From the NCBI GenBank assembly GCA_964019415.1, contig OZ025884.1, forward strand, positions 5,935,233 through 5,999,232: 64,000 bases of DNA, in the 5' to 3' direction. A program made the position numbers and the translations under genes. This DNA comes from Ianthella basta (Eukaryota; Porifera; Demospongiae; Verongiida; Ianthellidae). Under the pieces are notes generated by a model. The model was not told the DNA's origin, did not search any database, and worked only from the letters and a program-made list of their open reading frames with translations. Shown in pieces: positions 40,932 through 54,468 of the stretch; within the stretch, counting starts at the first letter, position 1, and each line of letters opens with the position of its first letter.

Positions 40932-41816
40932 GTATAGCTGTTGTGCGAAGTATTGCACTGGTCAGGGGTACCATCATACACACAAGCACCTGTCTGTTTG
41001 TCTCTATGTATGCATGCCTCAAAAGCAAGAAGCCTGTCAGTGAGACACCAGAGCCAGTGACAATGAGTGAAGTGGATTGAGAGGCATGCTGAAGAGTGCA
41101 ATTAGCTGGGGCCAGTGTACTAGGAGATGGATGCTGAGTGCTGTGAAATGGATCCTTCCCTTGTAGTGATGCCACAAGGGAAGGATCAGAGTTGCTCTAG
41201 CTTGAGCTATTTCTCTTTTATTATATAATGTGTGTGACATTCATCAACTACTGAATACACCACACCATATGTGTGTGTATATGTTCTATATAATTCAAAT
41301 TCAAATGTCAATTGGTTTTGGGACTGGTTTCCTATAATGTGTCTCATGGTGGCCCCTGGTTGTGAGGGCTTGAATGGTGCTTGTGAGCCGTAGGGCTTTG
41401 GTAAAGGGAGCTCTGTGTCAGACTGAGGGATGTAGGCATTGGGGCGGGGCTCTGCCAAGGTGATGAGTGAAATCAGGTCCTCCAGCACAGCAGTCCGAGA
41501 AGAGAGATTCCTATATGATGCATGACTAACAGGAGATATTATGCAGTAACTGTTGCACAACTTATAATAGTACACCAGACGTGTATAATTGTACTCATAT
41601 TTACTGTATGCTATATTCAATACCCATGTATGTACAATGCCATGCCATGTTGCAGCACAACTGTATAGCAAACAACTAGCGCTGCTAATCTGAAAATAAT
41701 AACTGTCCTTGCAATCAGCTTACAGTAGTACTAATTAATGATACTCACTTTGGTTTGCTTGCCTACACACCACAAAAGCATATAATAACACACATTTGTC
41801 CACATGCCTCTTTCAG

Positions 41817-42117
41817 ATGATATAAGACTGGTTGGTGGCCACATGAGTGTGCTGTCATACAATGGGACAGTGGAGGTGTACCGTGAGAATAGGTAGATTG
41901 GTGTGTGTGGTGACAGTGACTGGGATGTGGCAGATGCTCAAGTGGTCTGTGCCAGGCTGGGCTACAACCAGGCTCGTGTGTTAACATGGACTACCTCCAG
42001 TGTGTATTCAAGGTGGATGTATGCAATGAGATGAGTTGGGAATGAGTCTTCTTCGCAGGACTGCCTACACCAATTGGTAAGTTATTCCTACTACACTCCT
42101 GCCAGTGTAAAGTGAGC
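41817..42117 (+). pseudogene. Orphan SRCR2-type pseudo-exon
   Basis: After TTTCAG it reads [20 protein letters not shown] like SRCR2 of C and D, but has TAG at 41896-41898 (a tryptophan codon in the others) and a rearranged 3' end without a donor. It lies upstream of the signal exon of D, so it belongs to a lost unit. Confidence 0.7.
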
Positions 42118-42759
42118 ACTGGGACTATCTATGAATACATACACTGCAGCAGTACTTAGTCACATGGGTAGATGATTGATGTTGCCACATCTTGTGCCCA
42201 GTTTGCTTTCAACCATTGAGACATTAGCTATGGGAAGCTATTGGAACTTACACACTGCGTACGCAGCTTGTACTTGACCATACTCAATTTTATATTTGCA
42301 TAGCATGCATCCAGGTCTCTGGCTTGTCCCTCATCCTTGTATAGATAGTACTAAAAGCCCAAGAGACCATACTATGTGATTATCTTATATACTCTGTGCC
42401 CATCACAAGAATCTCATCACTAGGCATGTTCCTTAGTACTGCACAGTTTAACTTAGTTACAGTAACTGTATTATTGTTGACATGAGCATCAGTAATTATG
42501 CATAGGTACACACCTTAAAGTTAACAAAATTTAGGCTCACTCACAAAACAAACTTACCAACTTGAGCCAACAGTATTGTTGACGTCAAGCTGGAAATGCA
42601 AACAGCGAGTGCAATGTCATGCATAAGCCAATCAGTACACTCATCAGTGAGCAAAGTGGTGGTGCTTGCAATGAATCTGATTATGTGATGTTTCTGGTCC
42701 TGTAGTATATAAGAGATTAGTCCACTGAAAGCTAATCAGTTTGTCTGCTGGGTAGCTTG

Positions 42760-45700
42760 ATGAAGTTCTCTGTTGTCCGGTGTCTGCAGGTTGCAGTGCT
42801 CCTCCTGACAGCCAAGCTGGCTGTAACTCAGGACTCTTCTGCACAGGGTGGGGGATGGAGCACAGTGTAAAACCCTTGTTCATGTTTGCCACCTGGATGC
42901 ACTTTTTACTCATTTTATTTATACATTTTACATGCAATTTCTTATGTTACTTGTGTCTGTCACAGTACTAGAATTTGTTATGTCATTCTGTCTTATTCAT
43001 CACCATTCTTGATTGGCATTATGTATTCAATGCAGATTGGACTATCCGGCTAGTCAATGGAAAAAACAGTTCCAGCTCCCTCTTTGGTCGTGTAGAGGTC
43101 TTGCTGGATGGAGAGTGGGGCACAGTCTGTGGAGACTCCTGGAATCTTACAGAGGCTAGTGTAGTCTGTCACCAGCTGGGGTTTCCTCTTGCCAAGTCAG
43201 CAGGTGCAGGCTACTACGGTCCAGGAAGAGGTCCAATCTGGTTGACCAATGTGTCCTGCAGTGGTGAAGAGCGAGAGCTGATGAGGTGCTCTTACCACAA
43301 AGCTCAAGGTCCACTGGAGAACTGTGATCATTATGATGACATTGGAGTGATGTGTTACATGGGTGAGTGGCCAGTGTAGTGCTTAATCATATTTACACAC
43401 ATAAGACTGTTATTTAGATGGTGAGCAACAATGTAAAGGTAGAATGCAATACAGGTGGAATTGGAATACAGGTAATGGGGACCAGTCACTGGCTAGCTAC
43501 TTCACAAGCAAAGACACTTTGTCATGACTTGCTTGCATTGGCTCATAACAATGTGTTCCTGGCCCTACAGCAACACCGGAAAGTTTCACATAACAATTCA
43601 ATTGGACAGTCATTATGAATACATTTACAGTAACCGCTTGGCTTCCAAATGCATGCACATGCCCCCACTCTTGTGTAGGCTAGATTAGCTGTGCTTTCTG
43701 TTCTAAATTGCAACTAGTCATTGTAAAATGAATACACATACATAGCTAACCTGGCCCCTTGGGCACTTAGCCAGTTGAGCAAACAGCTGAGTCTGTTTAA
43801 TGTAATTTTAGTTTCTGCTCTTAGTCAAGCAACTAGCCCCTACTTCTCCTCATCACATGGGGGTAAAAATATTGGGTCTAGCATCTGTTGTCATTTTGAC
43901 ACCACTCCCACACAACAACGAGATCTTCGGTCTAGCTCTGTGGCAGTTATATACTATCTACTCTGAAATGGCATGACTTATGTGGTTGCACCCTCAAGAT
44001 CTTATCTGTACTCTTGCCTTTATGCATACGTACATGACAGCATGAGTCCACCTTGTAGTCAGTAATCAAATCATATTGCTATGATAATACCTCACATGTA
44101 ATAACACTTGCTGCACTGGTACGTATACTGATCATCTGTGTATACAGTACATGAGGTATGTATGTATTTTAAGAATGCTGTTGAAAATCTTTCTCACTGA
44201 TGTACTTGATAGCTGTAACTCTGAATACAAGGCACATTTGCACATATATAGACCATTCAGTGTATACAGTACACTCACCTCCATATCACACTGTATATTG
44301 CATCATTGAGCATCTCAAACATGTATATGCCTTCATACACATAGCACACCTTATCCACATGTCTCTTCCAGATGACATAAGACTGGTTGGTGGTCACATG
44401 AGTGATCTGTCATACAATGGGACAGTGGAGGTGTACCGTGAGAATAGGTGGATTGGTGTGTGTGGTGACAGTGACTGGGATGTGGCAGATGCTCAAGTAG
44501 TCTGTGCCAGGCTGGGCTACAACCAGGCTCATGTGTTAACATGGACTACCTCCAGGGTGTATTCAAGATGGATGTATGCAGTGAGATGTGTGGGGGACGA
44601 GTCTTCTTTGCAGGACTGCCCACACCAAACAGGCTATACCTACTGCAGTCCCGCTGGGGTAGAGTGTGTAATTAGTGAGTACACACACACCACATGCAGC
44701 AATAGTCATATGAGTAAACATGTTATTGTGCAGTTGTATCATTCCTCTTCACTTTCAACCAATCTAACAAAGGAAAAATAAAAACTGATAAACTCCAAGC
44801 ATTCCTTCACACTGCAGCGTACACAACACTGGACTGCACTACATTTGCACGTTGTGAAGTTTAATTAACTTCTAGTATTGAACAGTGTATATGGGTATGC
44901 TTCTGATGTGCAATTTCATGTGAGTTGTTTAAAATCACACAGATAATGTGAGACTTGCCAATGGTATTAACAATGAGACTTACTATTCTGGAAGAGTTGA
45001 AGTGATGGTGAATGGAGAATGGGGAACAGTTTGTGATTACAGCTGGAGCACAAATGATGCTGCTGTTGTATGCAGAGAGCTTGGGTACCCGATGGTAGAG
45101 GGTGTCTACAGTAGAGCTCTCTTTGGTCAGGGCAGTGGTAGAATTTGGCTCACTGATCTGCGGTGCAGTGGTGAAGAAGAAAGTCTCTTTAACTGTTGGC
45201 ACAGAGGCATTGGACAACCCTACTGTAGTCACTATTACGATGTTGGAGTGGTCTGTTCTCGTGGTAAGGGATTGTCTTAAGCTTGTTACGTAAAATGTGT
45301 TATATTCAATACAAGAGACAGTTGTAACAGGTCCATTGTTAGCATTGTGTATTCTACCAATGAGTTGCATGTTATACACTGTTAGCATGGTATAATTATA
45401 CTGTATCCAACTACCACACTGCAGCTGCTACAGGTATGCACTATTCAGTGCATTCACTGAATAGTGAATTCCATTCATACATTTCTAGCACATTACATGC
45501 TATAGCTAATTCTTGGCTTTGTGCTTGATGTTTAATACACACAACCCATTGCACTTTGCCAAAGGGGTTAGTTTCCAAAAAACAGATTGATCCAACAGGT
45601 TTGATCCTTGTGGCAACGGTTAAAACCTGTTGGATCAAGGTGGTTAATGCACCTTTCTCATGCCTACATGCACCAGCTGAGAAGCCCTCACTCCAATACA

Positions 45701-48700
45701 TGTTATACAGAAACCATCAGATTGGTGAATGGTCCAAATAACTACACAGGACGAGTAGAAGTGTTCATCAATGGACAGTGGGGCACAGTGTGTGATGATG
45801 GATGGGATTTCAGTGATGCTCATATCATCTGCCGACAACTGGGATACCTCGGTGCAAGGAGAACTTACTGCTGTGCACAGTATGGCCAAGGTGCAGGGCC
45901 AATGCTTCAACTGAGCTGCCAGGGCACTGAAGAGTCTTTCTATGAGTGTCCCCAGGTTGTATCACCTTCTGGATGTGGCCATCATGAGGATGCAGGAGTG
46001 GAGTGCTACATCGGTATGTGACATAACATTTGACACTCTTGTATGCAGTAGTTGAGTCACCATCCTTCAGGGGATTGTGGCACTTGGTTATGATTGTTGC
46101 TTCATCTATACATATCTGTGCAAAAATACATGTCAGAGTCTTACCATACTAGCTGTTCTCATTCAGGAATAGGATCACACAACTGTGGGCATAATGACAC
46201 TGAAGTGGACTGTTCAAATGGTGAGCCTGCTGTAATTTAGTGTAATATATGGAAAAGTTACTTTTAGCTAGTACTCTCACACATTAACTGGAAATAGGTG
46301 AGCTGCGATTGGTTGGTGGAGTGGAAACTAGCAATACCCTCTCAGGACGTCTTGAGGTGTTCATCAATGGAGAATGGGGCACTGTGTGTGATGATGGTTG
46401 GGACATCAATGATGCGAATGTTGCCTGCAGAGAGCTAGGGTACTCATATGCACTGTCCTATCAATGCTGTTCTAGCTATGGTAGTGGCAGTGGGCGAATC
46501 TGGTTGGATGATGTAGGCTGCTCAGGAGGGGAAAATTCCTTATTGAATTGTTCTCACAATGGAATTGGAGTACTGCGGAGCTGTAGTCACTCAGAGGATG
46601 TTGGAGTGGTCTGCCACCAGACATTGGCTACAGGTACATTGCATAAATGTAATGCATTTAAAAGTGTGAAGTATATATCTATATATACTTACACTTACTA
46701 CTGTACATATACTTATATATATATATATATATAAGTATATGTAATGTGTTCAACAGTCTGCAGTATACTTATGTGCTAACATTGATATTTACAACAGATA
46801 AGCTGCAGTTGGTTGGTGGAGTGGAGACCAGCACTACCCTCTCAGGACGACTTGAGATATTCATCAATGGAGAATGGGGCACTGTGTGTGATGATGGGTG
46901 GGGCCTCAGTGATGCACATGTTGCATGCAGAGAGCTAGGGTACTCATATGCACTGTCCTATCAGTGCTGTGCCAGCTATGGTGCAGGCAGTGGACTAATC
47001 TGGTTGGATAACGTAGACTGCTCAGGAGTGGAAGATTTCTTGCTCAATTGCTCTCACAATGGAATTGGAGTACTGCGGAGCTGTAGTCACTCAGAGGATG
47101 TTGGAGTGGTCTGTTACAAGCCAGGTACATGTACAGTACATGTATATGCTCCTCACTGTATACAGATAAAGTATAAAAGTGTACTATACAAAGTGCCACA
47201 CTTGTTATAATATACCATGACTATATGCAGCTGGTAAATGGTTTGCTGCATTGTAGGATTGAGGTTTGCATGTGAATCCTGATGTGTGAAGTAAAAGTGT
47301 GTACTATTCTAACAATGATTCGTATGATACATATAGATGAGCTTCAGTTGGTTGGTGGAGTAGAAACCAGCACTACACTCTCAGGACGACTGGAGATTCT
47401 CATCAATGGAGAATGGGGCACTGTGTGTGATGATGGATGGAACATCAATGATGCAGATGTTGCATGCAGAGAGCTAGGCTACTCATATGCACTGTCCTAT
47501 CAGTGCTGTTCTAGCTATGGTAGAGGAAGTGGGCAAATCTGGTTGGACAATGTAGGCTGCTCAGGAAGGGAATATTCTTTGTTGAGTTGTCCTCACCATG
47601 GAATTGGAGTACACAGTTGTAGCCACTCAGAGGATGTTGGAGTGGTCTGCTATAGGCCAGGTACAGTGTATACACTCAAACACATTTACACTAAACTATC
47701 AAACAACAAATTTTAAATTATAGTTATATAGACTGTCACATTTGTTATGATTTACGTATTACAGCTGCTGAAATTCTTTTGCCATGCGGTTGCAGGACTT
47801 GTGAGGCTTGTTGGAGGTGTGAGGAATCCTAACATGTTGTCAGGAAGAGTTGAAGTGTGGAGCAATGGAGCATGGGGGACAGTGTGTCATAATCTTTGGG
47901 ATCTCTCTGATGCTACTGTGGTTTGTCAACAGTTGGGCTATCAGTATGCATTCTCTGCTCCACGCAGTTCTGCCTTTGGCCGAGGCACTGGACCCGTTTG
48001 GTTGGATTATGTAGCATGCACTGGTAATGAGTCGTCCATATTTAACTGCACTCACCGTGGAATTGGGATGTACTCTAGCTATTGTGCACGGCACTATTCT
48101 GATGCCGGTGCTGTTTGCTACAACGGTAAGCACTGCGTGAAAATTGAGAGGAACCACAGGGTCGACCATTTCCCTGTAGTGTTCCACTGCATATGGCTAA
48201 TAGATAATTAATCATTGGCATTTATGCTAAGCTATAGTATCTTTATAAAGATTGTATATCAAGGTGCACGGCAAGAAATTATATAATTATGGTGGATACA
48301 AGAACAGCTAGTCATCCTGTCATCCATCAGTACACATACTGTACAGATGAGCCCCAAATATGGGCAAATCAGCTGTTTGTGGTTCTTCCATCATTGTAGG
48401 GTGCTTAGGGGGAAGGCAATCACTGTTTGCCATCAATACAGCTCTCACCCCAGCCAATTAAGCCTACTGATTCACCATTTAATTCCATTGCGGTAGGCTG
48501 GTTGCATGTGATTATCTCTCTTTCAGCCAAGCTTGCCTGTCTATTGCAGTGGCACAGAACTGACGTCTCAACAACCCTATAAATGTTGATGGCATATAGT
48601 GATCTGCAAACTGTATACCGCATGTGCATACTGTAGCTAACCTGAGAGTACTCACTCCCTTTTGCCTATACAGATGGTAAGCATCGACTAAGCAATGCAG

Positions 48701-50922
48701 ATTCTAACACAAACACAAGTGGACGAGTAGAGGTGTCAGTTGATGGAGAATGGGGTACAGTGTGTGACAATAACTGGAACCTGGATGAAGCAAATTTGGT
48801 GTGCCAACAGCTGGGATACAATGGTGCTTGGACTGCATACTACCAACCAGGAGAGGGTCTGGTCAAGGTTGAAAATCCCCAATGCACAAGCAGGGAACCC
48901 ACATTACTGGACTGTTGGACTGCACAGACAATTGGAAGCAATTCATTGTGTAGCCATGGGAGAGATGTTGCTGTGGAGTGCATGGCATCAACAATATATT
49001 GTAAGAATGGTTGTACTATGAAGCACTGCATTGCAGGTACCCATCACATACACAAATGCTAATCAGTGCTTGTTTGTCTCATGTCTTGACTCTGCAGCAC
49101 TTGAGGTTGTGTATGTGACTACAGACTCAATTGTGCTCCACTTTCTGGTGAGGTATAGTTGCACTAGTACTACCTTCAATATCAATGTGGATGGGCTGTA
49201 TTGGGCCCAAACAATGAAGACAATCTACACAATCTCTGGACTGGTGAGTGACAGGGAGTACATATTGACAGTGGATGTGATTCGGTATGGAAGCATTGTG
49301 ACAACACTGCATCAGTCTGCTCGAACACAAACGCTCAGTGAGTACTTCACCTTCCACCACTCACAACACACCATCCACAGGCATTCCCTCAATACTAATT
49401 ACATACTGTACATGCATGCATCCTCTTTCATCTATCAAAGCGTACATTTGACAGATTGATTAGCAATAATTATTTGTTCATTAATTCAGCCTACATTATG
49501 AAGATCTAATATCCCATGCACTCTCTGTGCAGTTCCTCTCTATGTCTCAGCACAAGCCATTGGGTCACACTCACTCAATGTGACCTGGAGTGTTGCTGAG
49601 GAGGATGCAGAAGGTGTCATCCACTATGAGGTCCAGTGGTCCCTGCTTGCTGCAGACAAAGATGACATCATCAACACTACCACCATGACCATCCAACAAG
49701 AAGGCAATGCCTCGTCTGTCCTCATCACTGACCTCCGTCCTGCCATGGAGTACTCCATTCAAGTACGTGCCCTTGCAACAGCTGGATGGGGACAGTGGGG
49801 CCACCAAGTCAAAGCAAGGACAGGTCCAGCTGGTATGTAGTGACATGCACATGTTATTGTACATCACACACATGCTACATACCACAATGCCACCTCACCT
49901 CCCACCCCACAGTCCCTGGTCAAGTCACAGAACTGTTAGCAAGCGACTTGTCCAACACTTCCCTAACTGTCACCTGGAACCCTCCAACTGTCTACAGTGG
50001 GCCAATCACTGCATACAAGGTTTGTGTGTGTGTGTGTGTGCGTGCTTGTGTGTGTGCATGTGTGGTGTATGTGTGTGTGTGTGTGTTTCCAATCTGTCTA
50101 GTGAACATCCAACTACAATAAGTGATCTCACATTCCTCCTCAGGTGTCACTCAGTACCTTCAGTGACTTGATCATTCAGGAGGTTCTCCTTGATGGAGTG
50201 GCTTTGAACTACACCTTCCTTGGCCTGAGTGCAGGAACAGAGTACACCATCTCTGTCACTGCTGCCACTGATGCTGGTCTGGGAACACAGACAACAATCA
50301 CTGCTACCACTCTGCAGCTGGCTACACCTGGTATGGTCCATATTTGTACACATTCCCTGTCCTATTCTTCATTATTATTCTATATTACCTTTCACTATAC
50401 CTCTCACTTATATACTCTCTGTGCAGTTCCCCTCTGTGTCTCAGCACAAGCCATTGGGTCACACTCAATCAATGTGACATGGAGTGTTGCTGAGGAGGAT
50501 GCAGAAGGTGTCATCCACTATGAGGTCCAGTGGTCCCTGCTTGCTGCAGACAAAGATGACAACATCACCACTACCACCATGACCATCCAACAAGAAGGCA
50601 ATGCCTCATCTGTCCTCATCACTGACCTCCTCCCTGCCATGGAGTACTCCATTCAAGTACGTGCCCTTGCAACAGCTGGATGGGGACAGTGGAGCCGCCA
50701 AGTCAGAGCAAGGACAGGTCCAACTGGTAAGCAGTAGCATCATGCTTGTACACATACTGCAAGTTACTACCTATACCTCACCTCCCCCCTCCCACACAGT
50801 CCCAGGCCAAGTCAAAGATCTGTTAGTAAGTAACTCATCCAGCTCTTCTCTAACTGCCACCTGGAACCCTCCAACTGTCTACAGTGGGATCATAATTATG
50901 TATAAGGTGTGTGTCTTGTTGT

Positions 50923-51018
<96 letters not shown>

Positions 51019-52889
51019 CCAACTGTCTACTGAAGATTAAACTATAATAAGTGATCTCAAATTCCTCCTCAGGTGTCACTCAGTGCCTTCAGTGACATGA
51101 TCAGTCAGAAGGTTCTCCTTGATGGACTTGCTTTGAACTACACCTTCCTTGGCCTGAGTGCAGGAACAGAGTACACCATCTCTGTCACTGCTGCCACTGA
51201 TGCTGGTCTAGGAACACAGACAACAGTCACTGCTACCACTCTGCAGCCGGCTACACCTGGTATGGTCCATATTTGTACACATTCCCTGTCCTATTCTTCA
51301 TTATATCCTATATTACCTTTCACTATACCTCTCACTTATATACTCTCTGTGCAGTTCCTCTCTATGTCTCAGCACAAGCCATTGGGTCACACTCAATCAA
51401 TGTGACCTGGAGTGTTGCTGAGGAGGATGCAGAAGGTGTCATCCACTATGAGGTCCAGTGGTCCCTGCTTGCTGCAGACAAAGTTGACATCATCAACACT
51501 ACCAACATGACCATCCAACAAGAAGGCAGTGCCTCATCTGTCCTCATCACTGACCTCCTTCCTGCCATGGAGTACTCCATTCAAGTACATGCCCTTGGAA
51601 CAGCTGGATGGGGACAGTGGAGCCACCAAGTCAAAGCAAGGACAGGTCCAGCTGGTATGCAGTGACATGTACACATACATTAATGTACATCATGCATATG
51701 CTCAAGACTACCTCTTCCCCATCTGCCACAGTCCCGGGTCAAGTCAAAGATCTAGTTGTGAGTGATTTATCCACCACTTCTCTAACTGTCACCTGGAGTT
51801 CTTCAAATGTCTACAAAGGGCTCATCACCATCTACAAGGTGGGCGTCTTCAGCCTCCTACTACTGATTGAGTACCACAAGTGGTAGCAGTACTTTCTTTG
51901 TCCATGTTCTTTATATCTCTGTTATTACCCTCACAATGTCATACAGTACCCAACAGTGATGCAGATAAACTTTAATTGTTATAATTGTACTTCATCCATG
52001 CTCCTGTCTGTCTACTACACATCTAACTAGGTGCATGTCCATTAATTTCTCCTCAGGTGTCACTCAGTGCCACCAGTGACATGATCATTCAGGAGGTTCT
52101 CCTTTCTGGACTTGCTTTGAACTACACCTTCCATGGCCTGAGTGCAGGAACAGAGTACACCATCTCTGTCACTGCTGCCACTGGTGCTGGTCTAGGAACA
52201 CAGGCAACAATCACTGCTACCACAGTGGCTAGCACAGTACAAAACCTAGAGACTTCCATTTCAGCTCCAGGTATGGTCAATGCTTGTACATTGGTACAAA
52301 GTGTCTCACTCCTGTATCATACATATCTTTATGGCACTATTCACTTCAATTAATACAGTTGCAGGGTCTATGGTTGGCATACTGGCAGTGGTAATCATTG
52401 TGCTGGCTGGTGCTCTATGCATTTGGTGAGATTGCCATAAATAGCATGTACACTCCACTGTCTGCCTGTTTCTATAGCACATCGCACACACACAAACACA
52501 CGCAAAGAGCAATGAGTGCTCTATTCTCCTCCTCTTCTTCACTAAGTCTCTTTCCTCACTACAGCTGTATGTACAGGTGGTGTTGTCTCAAACACAAGAA
52601 GCCAGTCAGTGACATAACAGAGCTAGTGACAATGAGGGAAGTGGAGAATAGTGCAGCTGCAAATGAGCCAGAGCCAATATATGAAGAGTTTGATCTAGAC
52701 GGCTTGAGGAAGAAGCCTTCCCATTCAACGATGCCACCTACTACAACTGCTGCGGCCAACAGCACTTGGATGGACAGGTCTAGGCTCCAGCAGGAGAGAG
52801 CAAGCAACCCATACTCCAACCAACAGCTGAAGCCAGGCCCACTTGTGGAGGAAATATATGAATTTCCAGAGCCTGCCATGTACACCTGA
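42760..52889 (+). CDS. Gene D: complete SRCR-FN3 transmembrane receptor
   Basis: This is the reference copy of the array. Signal exon 42760-42847 (MKFSVVRCLQVAVLLLTAKL). SRCR exons 43036-43362, 44372-44674, 44943-45263, 45711-46013, 46298-46633, 46798-47124, 47337-47660, 47796-48125, 48674-49000, with an optional 54-base mini-exon 46167-46220. FN3 exons 49098-49337, 49533-49832, 49913-50019 with 50144-50330, 50427-50726, 50800-50906 with 51073-51259, 51355-51654, 51732-51838 with 52057-52270. Transmembrane 52359-52425, tail 52565-52889 (stop TGA). These sum to 5481 bases, an open frame of 1826 residues with the mini-exon. It should be a type I membrane protein with nine SRCR and seven FN3 domains. 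Known SRCR proteins bind proteins, glycans or microbes; the ligand here is unknown. All borders follow GT-AG. Confidence 0.85.
43036..49000 (+). CDS. Gene D: nine SRCR exons
   Basis: Lengths are 327, 303, 321, 303, 336, 327, 324, 330 and 327 bases, all phase 1 at both ends and open. SRCR1 ends [17 protein letters not shown]2 is the divergent TVEVYRENRWIGVCGDSDWD type; SRCR4 has the [14 protein letters not shown] variant; SRCR5-7 are the closely repeated [14 protein letters not shown] type; SRCR8 and SRCR9 match 160-489 and 790-1116 of gene A. Compared with E, D lacks the two domains at E 59351-59671 and 59950-60285; the mini-exon 46167-46220 ([18 protein letters not shown]) is what is left of the second. 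Confidence 0.87.
48190..48610. repeat. Decayed hammerhead-type repeat in gene D intron
   Basis: This is the best-preserved of the old copies. Near 48338-48400 one reads ACAGATGA, then GCCC with loop CAAATAT and GGGC, then AAATCAGCTGT, then TTGTGG, so stem II and stem III remain while the CTGATGA and GAA core bases are changed. Homologous introns of B, C and E carry it too, so insertion predates the array. Confidence 0.6.
49098..52270 (+). CDS. Gene D: FN3 stalk, seven domains
   Basis: An FN3-like exon (240 bases) is followed by three repeats of one single-exon FN3 (300 bases) and one split FN3 (107 plus 187, 187 and 214 bases). The regular alternation shows that the unit of duplication was an FN3 pair. 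GT runs follow the donors at 50019 and 50906 but not the one at 51838, which has GTGGGC instead. All exons are open. Confidence 0.88.
50020..50084 (+). repeat. GT-rich repeat after 5' splice site
   Basis: An imperfect GT tract starts at the donor of the FN3 exon ending at 50019. Confidence 0.9.
50907..51016 (+). repeat. GT microsatellite after 5' splice site
   Basis: A long, almost pure GT run starts about 20 bases after the donor at 50906 in gene D. Confidence 0.93.
52359..52889 (+). CDS. Gene D: transmembrane exon and tail
   Basis: The helix exon (52359-52425) matches A. The tail exon starts at 52565 (ACTACAG) or 52577 (TACAG), which adds or drops four residues (CMYR) at the membrane border. 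The tail reads YRWCCLKHKKPVSDITE, IYEEFDLDGLRKK, NPYSNQQLKPG and EEIYEFPEPAMYT. Tyrosine sites are the same as in A. With the stop at 52887-52889 this is the longest intact tail of its type here. Confidence 0.85.
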
Positions 52890-54468
52890 GTGAACAGAGC
52901 TCCATTATTATGTCAATACGCGTGTTGATCAGAATACATGCCTTGGATAGTTATAGAAAGCACATTAGGTGCATAAGGTTGTTGTGTGTGGTGTGGATTC
53001 ATATAAAGTGTGCTGTGTGTGCTAGGCTATTGTAGGTGAGACACTGTACTATAACTTCTGAGAGACCTCTACATTTGTATTATAATGTGTGCAACATACT
53101 GTATTCATCATTAATTGTAAGGATGTATTTTCCATAATTGTACAGTATGTGAACAAAATTGATGCTTTGGGGAATTAATGCATGGTTTCCTAATGTGTCT
53201 CATGGTGGCCACTGGTTGTGAGGGCTTGAATGGTGCTTGTGAGCAGTAGGGCTTTGGTAGAGGGAGCTCTGTGTCAGACTGAGGGATGTACGCATTGGGG
53301 CGGGGCTCTGCCGAGGTGACAGTCCCATCAGGAAGAGTGAACTGGTCCTTTAATACAGCAGTCTGCATAGAGAGTAGGAAGGTGAAGCAGATTGCTAGGA
53401 GGGGAGTTGTGAGAAGAGGAGAAGGTAGGAGCAGTGTACGTACTGTACAGTATGTATGAGGGAAGGGTACCGTGGGAGAGTAGGCACACACTATAATTTC
53501 AACAGCTAATTCAAAATTTGCTGAGCACCATAGCACTGTGTACAACTGGATTGCCCAGTTTACCATGATCACTCTTTTGTTCACTGTTCAACTGATTTGG
53601 GGCAATCTTCAGAACTGATGTAAAGGATGTATATATAATTACGTATATGGAATTGCACAAGTTGTACTAGTGCAGTAGATGTATCTGTGTAGATCATGTG
53701 AGTTTGCATAGTGAATGGCTACTAGTACATCTAATCTCCTGCAAGGATTGAGAGACCTTACTGATTATGGTAGCTCGATTCTGCACATGATCCTAAGCAG
53801 TAATGTAGCTGTTGAACATTCAAGGCTACAGTGTACATGGTGATGCTGAGTTGTTGCACTGCTTCACTAGTTGCTCTAAGCAAGTGAACTCACCCCATGT
53901 TGTGGAGATGCAGGGGTGCTCTTTGTGTTCTGCTTCACTACTCTGAAGCCCCTGTAGGCAAACAGATGACAAGCCCAATTAGTAATACTCACATGTTGCT
54001 AGGAATATTTCCCATCAAAGAGCTTTTCATGGGACTTTATAGCACAATTTAACTTATGCATTTCTAGACATTTTGTGTCTGGCAGTGCAAAATAACTATA
54101 GCATTGTGGTATTGGCTGCAACAAATTCACTATATAGACAACAGAACAGCATTGAAATGCCTCGTGGCAATATTTTCTGCTAAGAATACATAATATCTTC
54201 TACCACCACTCACTCATTCAGTCATGCTCTGTGTCATGACAACATCACCAGACAGCCATTCCAGTCAGGTCAACCATTTACACAAAGAAAATGTAAGCAA
54301 TTTAAATGAGTATACCAGAATGACAGTGCACTACACACACTAAAGATCAAACGACTTGACAGCCTTACAAGGTCTCTCAATGCCACAATGTATTAATACC
54401 AACAGTTCCATATAATAGTGAATACAATTCAAGCCTCTGGTCAGTTTACCTCCTGAGTGGAGTTACGT
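52890..54468. other. Spacer D-E
   Basis: This is closely similar to 9427-11415 but with a single copy of the minus-strand segment and no SRCR relic. It contains candidate minus-strand exons 53894-53951 and beyond 53993, separated by a 41-base intron. It ends in the 5' flank of gene E. No plus-strand gene is seen. Confidence 0.6.
53111..53362 (-). CDS. Candidate minus-strand terminal exon behind gene D
   Basis: On the minus strand a pyrimidine tract and TGCAG (53363-53367) lead into [20 protein letters not shown] and on to a stop at 53111. The frame is also open upstream of the acceptor for about 70 codons. If spliced directly from the small exon 53894-53951, the frame would continue (it ends SPQHG in phase 0). 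Product unknown; it may be non-coding. Confidence 0.35.
   Translation of the reverse strand, partial: TAVLKDQFTLPDGTVTSAEPRPNAYIPQSDTELPLPKPYCSQAPFKPSQPVATMRHIRKPCINSPKHQFCSHTVQLWKIHPYN

Larger units (their letters stand above)
40068..42759. other. Spacer C-D with relic exons
   Basis: In order: the minus-strand segment copy (40282-40485), a broken SRCR exon (40604-40931), directly joined to a tail relic (about 41020-41185, KSKKPVSETPEPVTMSEVD then stop), a second minus-strand segment (about 41300-41500), a broken SRCR2-type exon (41817-42117) and the 5' flank of D. Compared with the B-C spacer, everything between the SRCR and tail relics has been deleted here. 42130-42480 is AT-rich and I see nothing in it. 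Confidence 0.6.

Noticed and set aside
46700-46745. Palindromic TA-rich segment as a regulatory site
   Set aside because: It is a plain TA microsatellite in a short SRCR intron of gene D.
47840-48187. Long minus-strand open frames opposite SRCR exons (for example 33752-34276, 44861-45388, 47840-48187)
   Set aside because: They recur opposite every SRCR exon, follow its codon pattern and have no splice or start context of their own; they are shadows.
48338-48400. Functional hammerhead in the gene D intron
   Set aside because: Helix II and III remain but the invariant CTGATGA and GAA bases are altered, so only the E copy is called a ribozyme.
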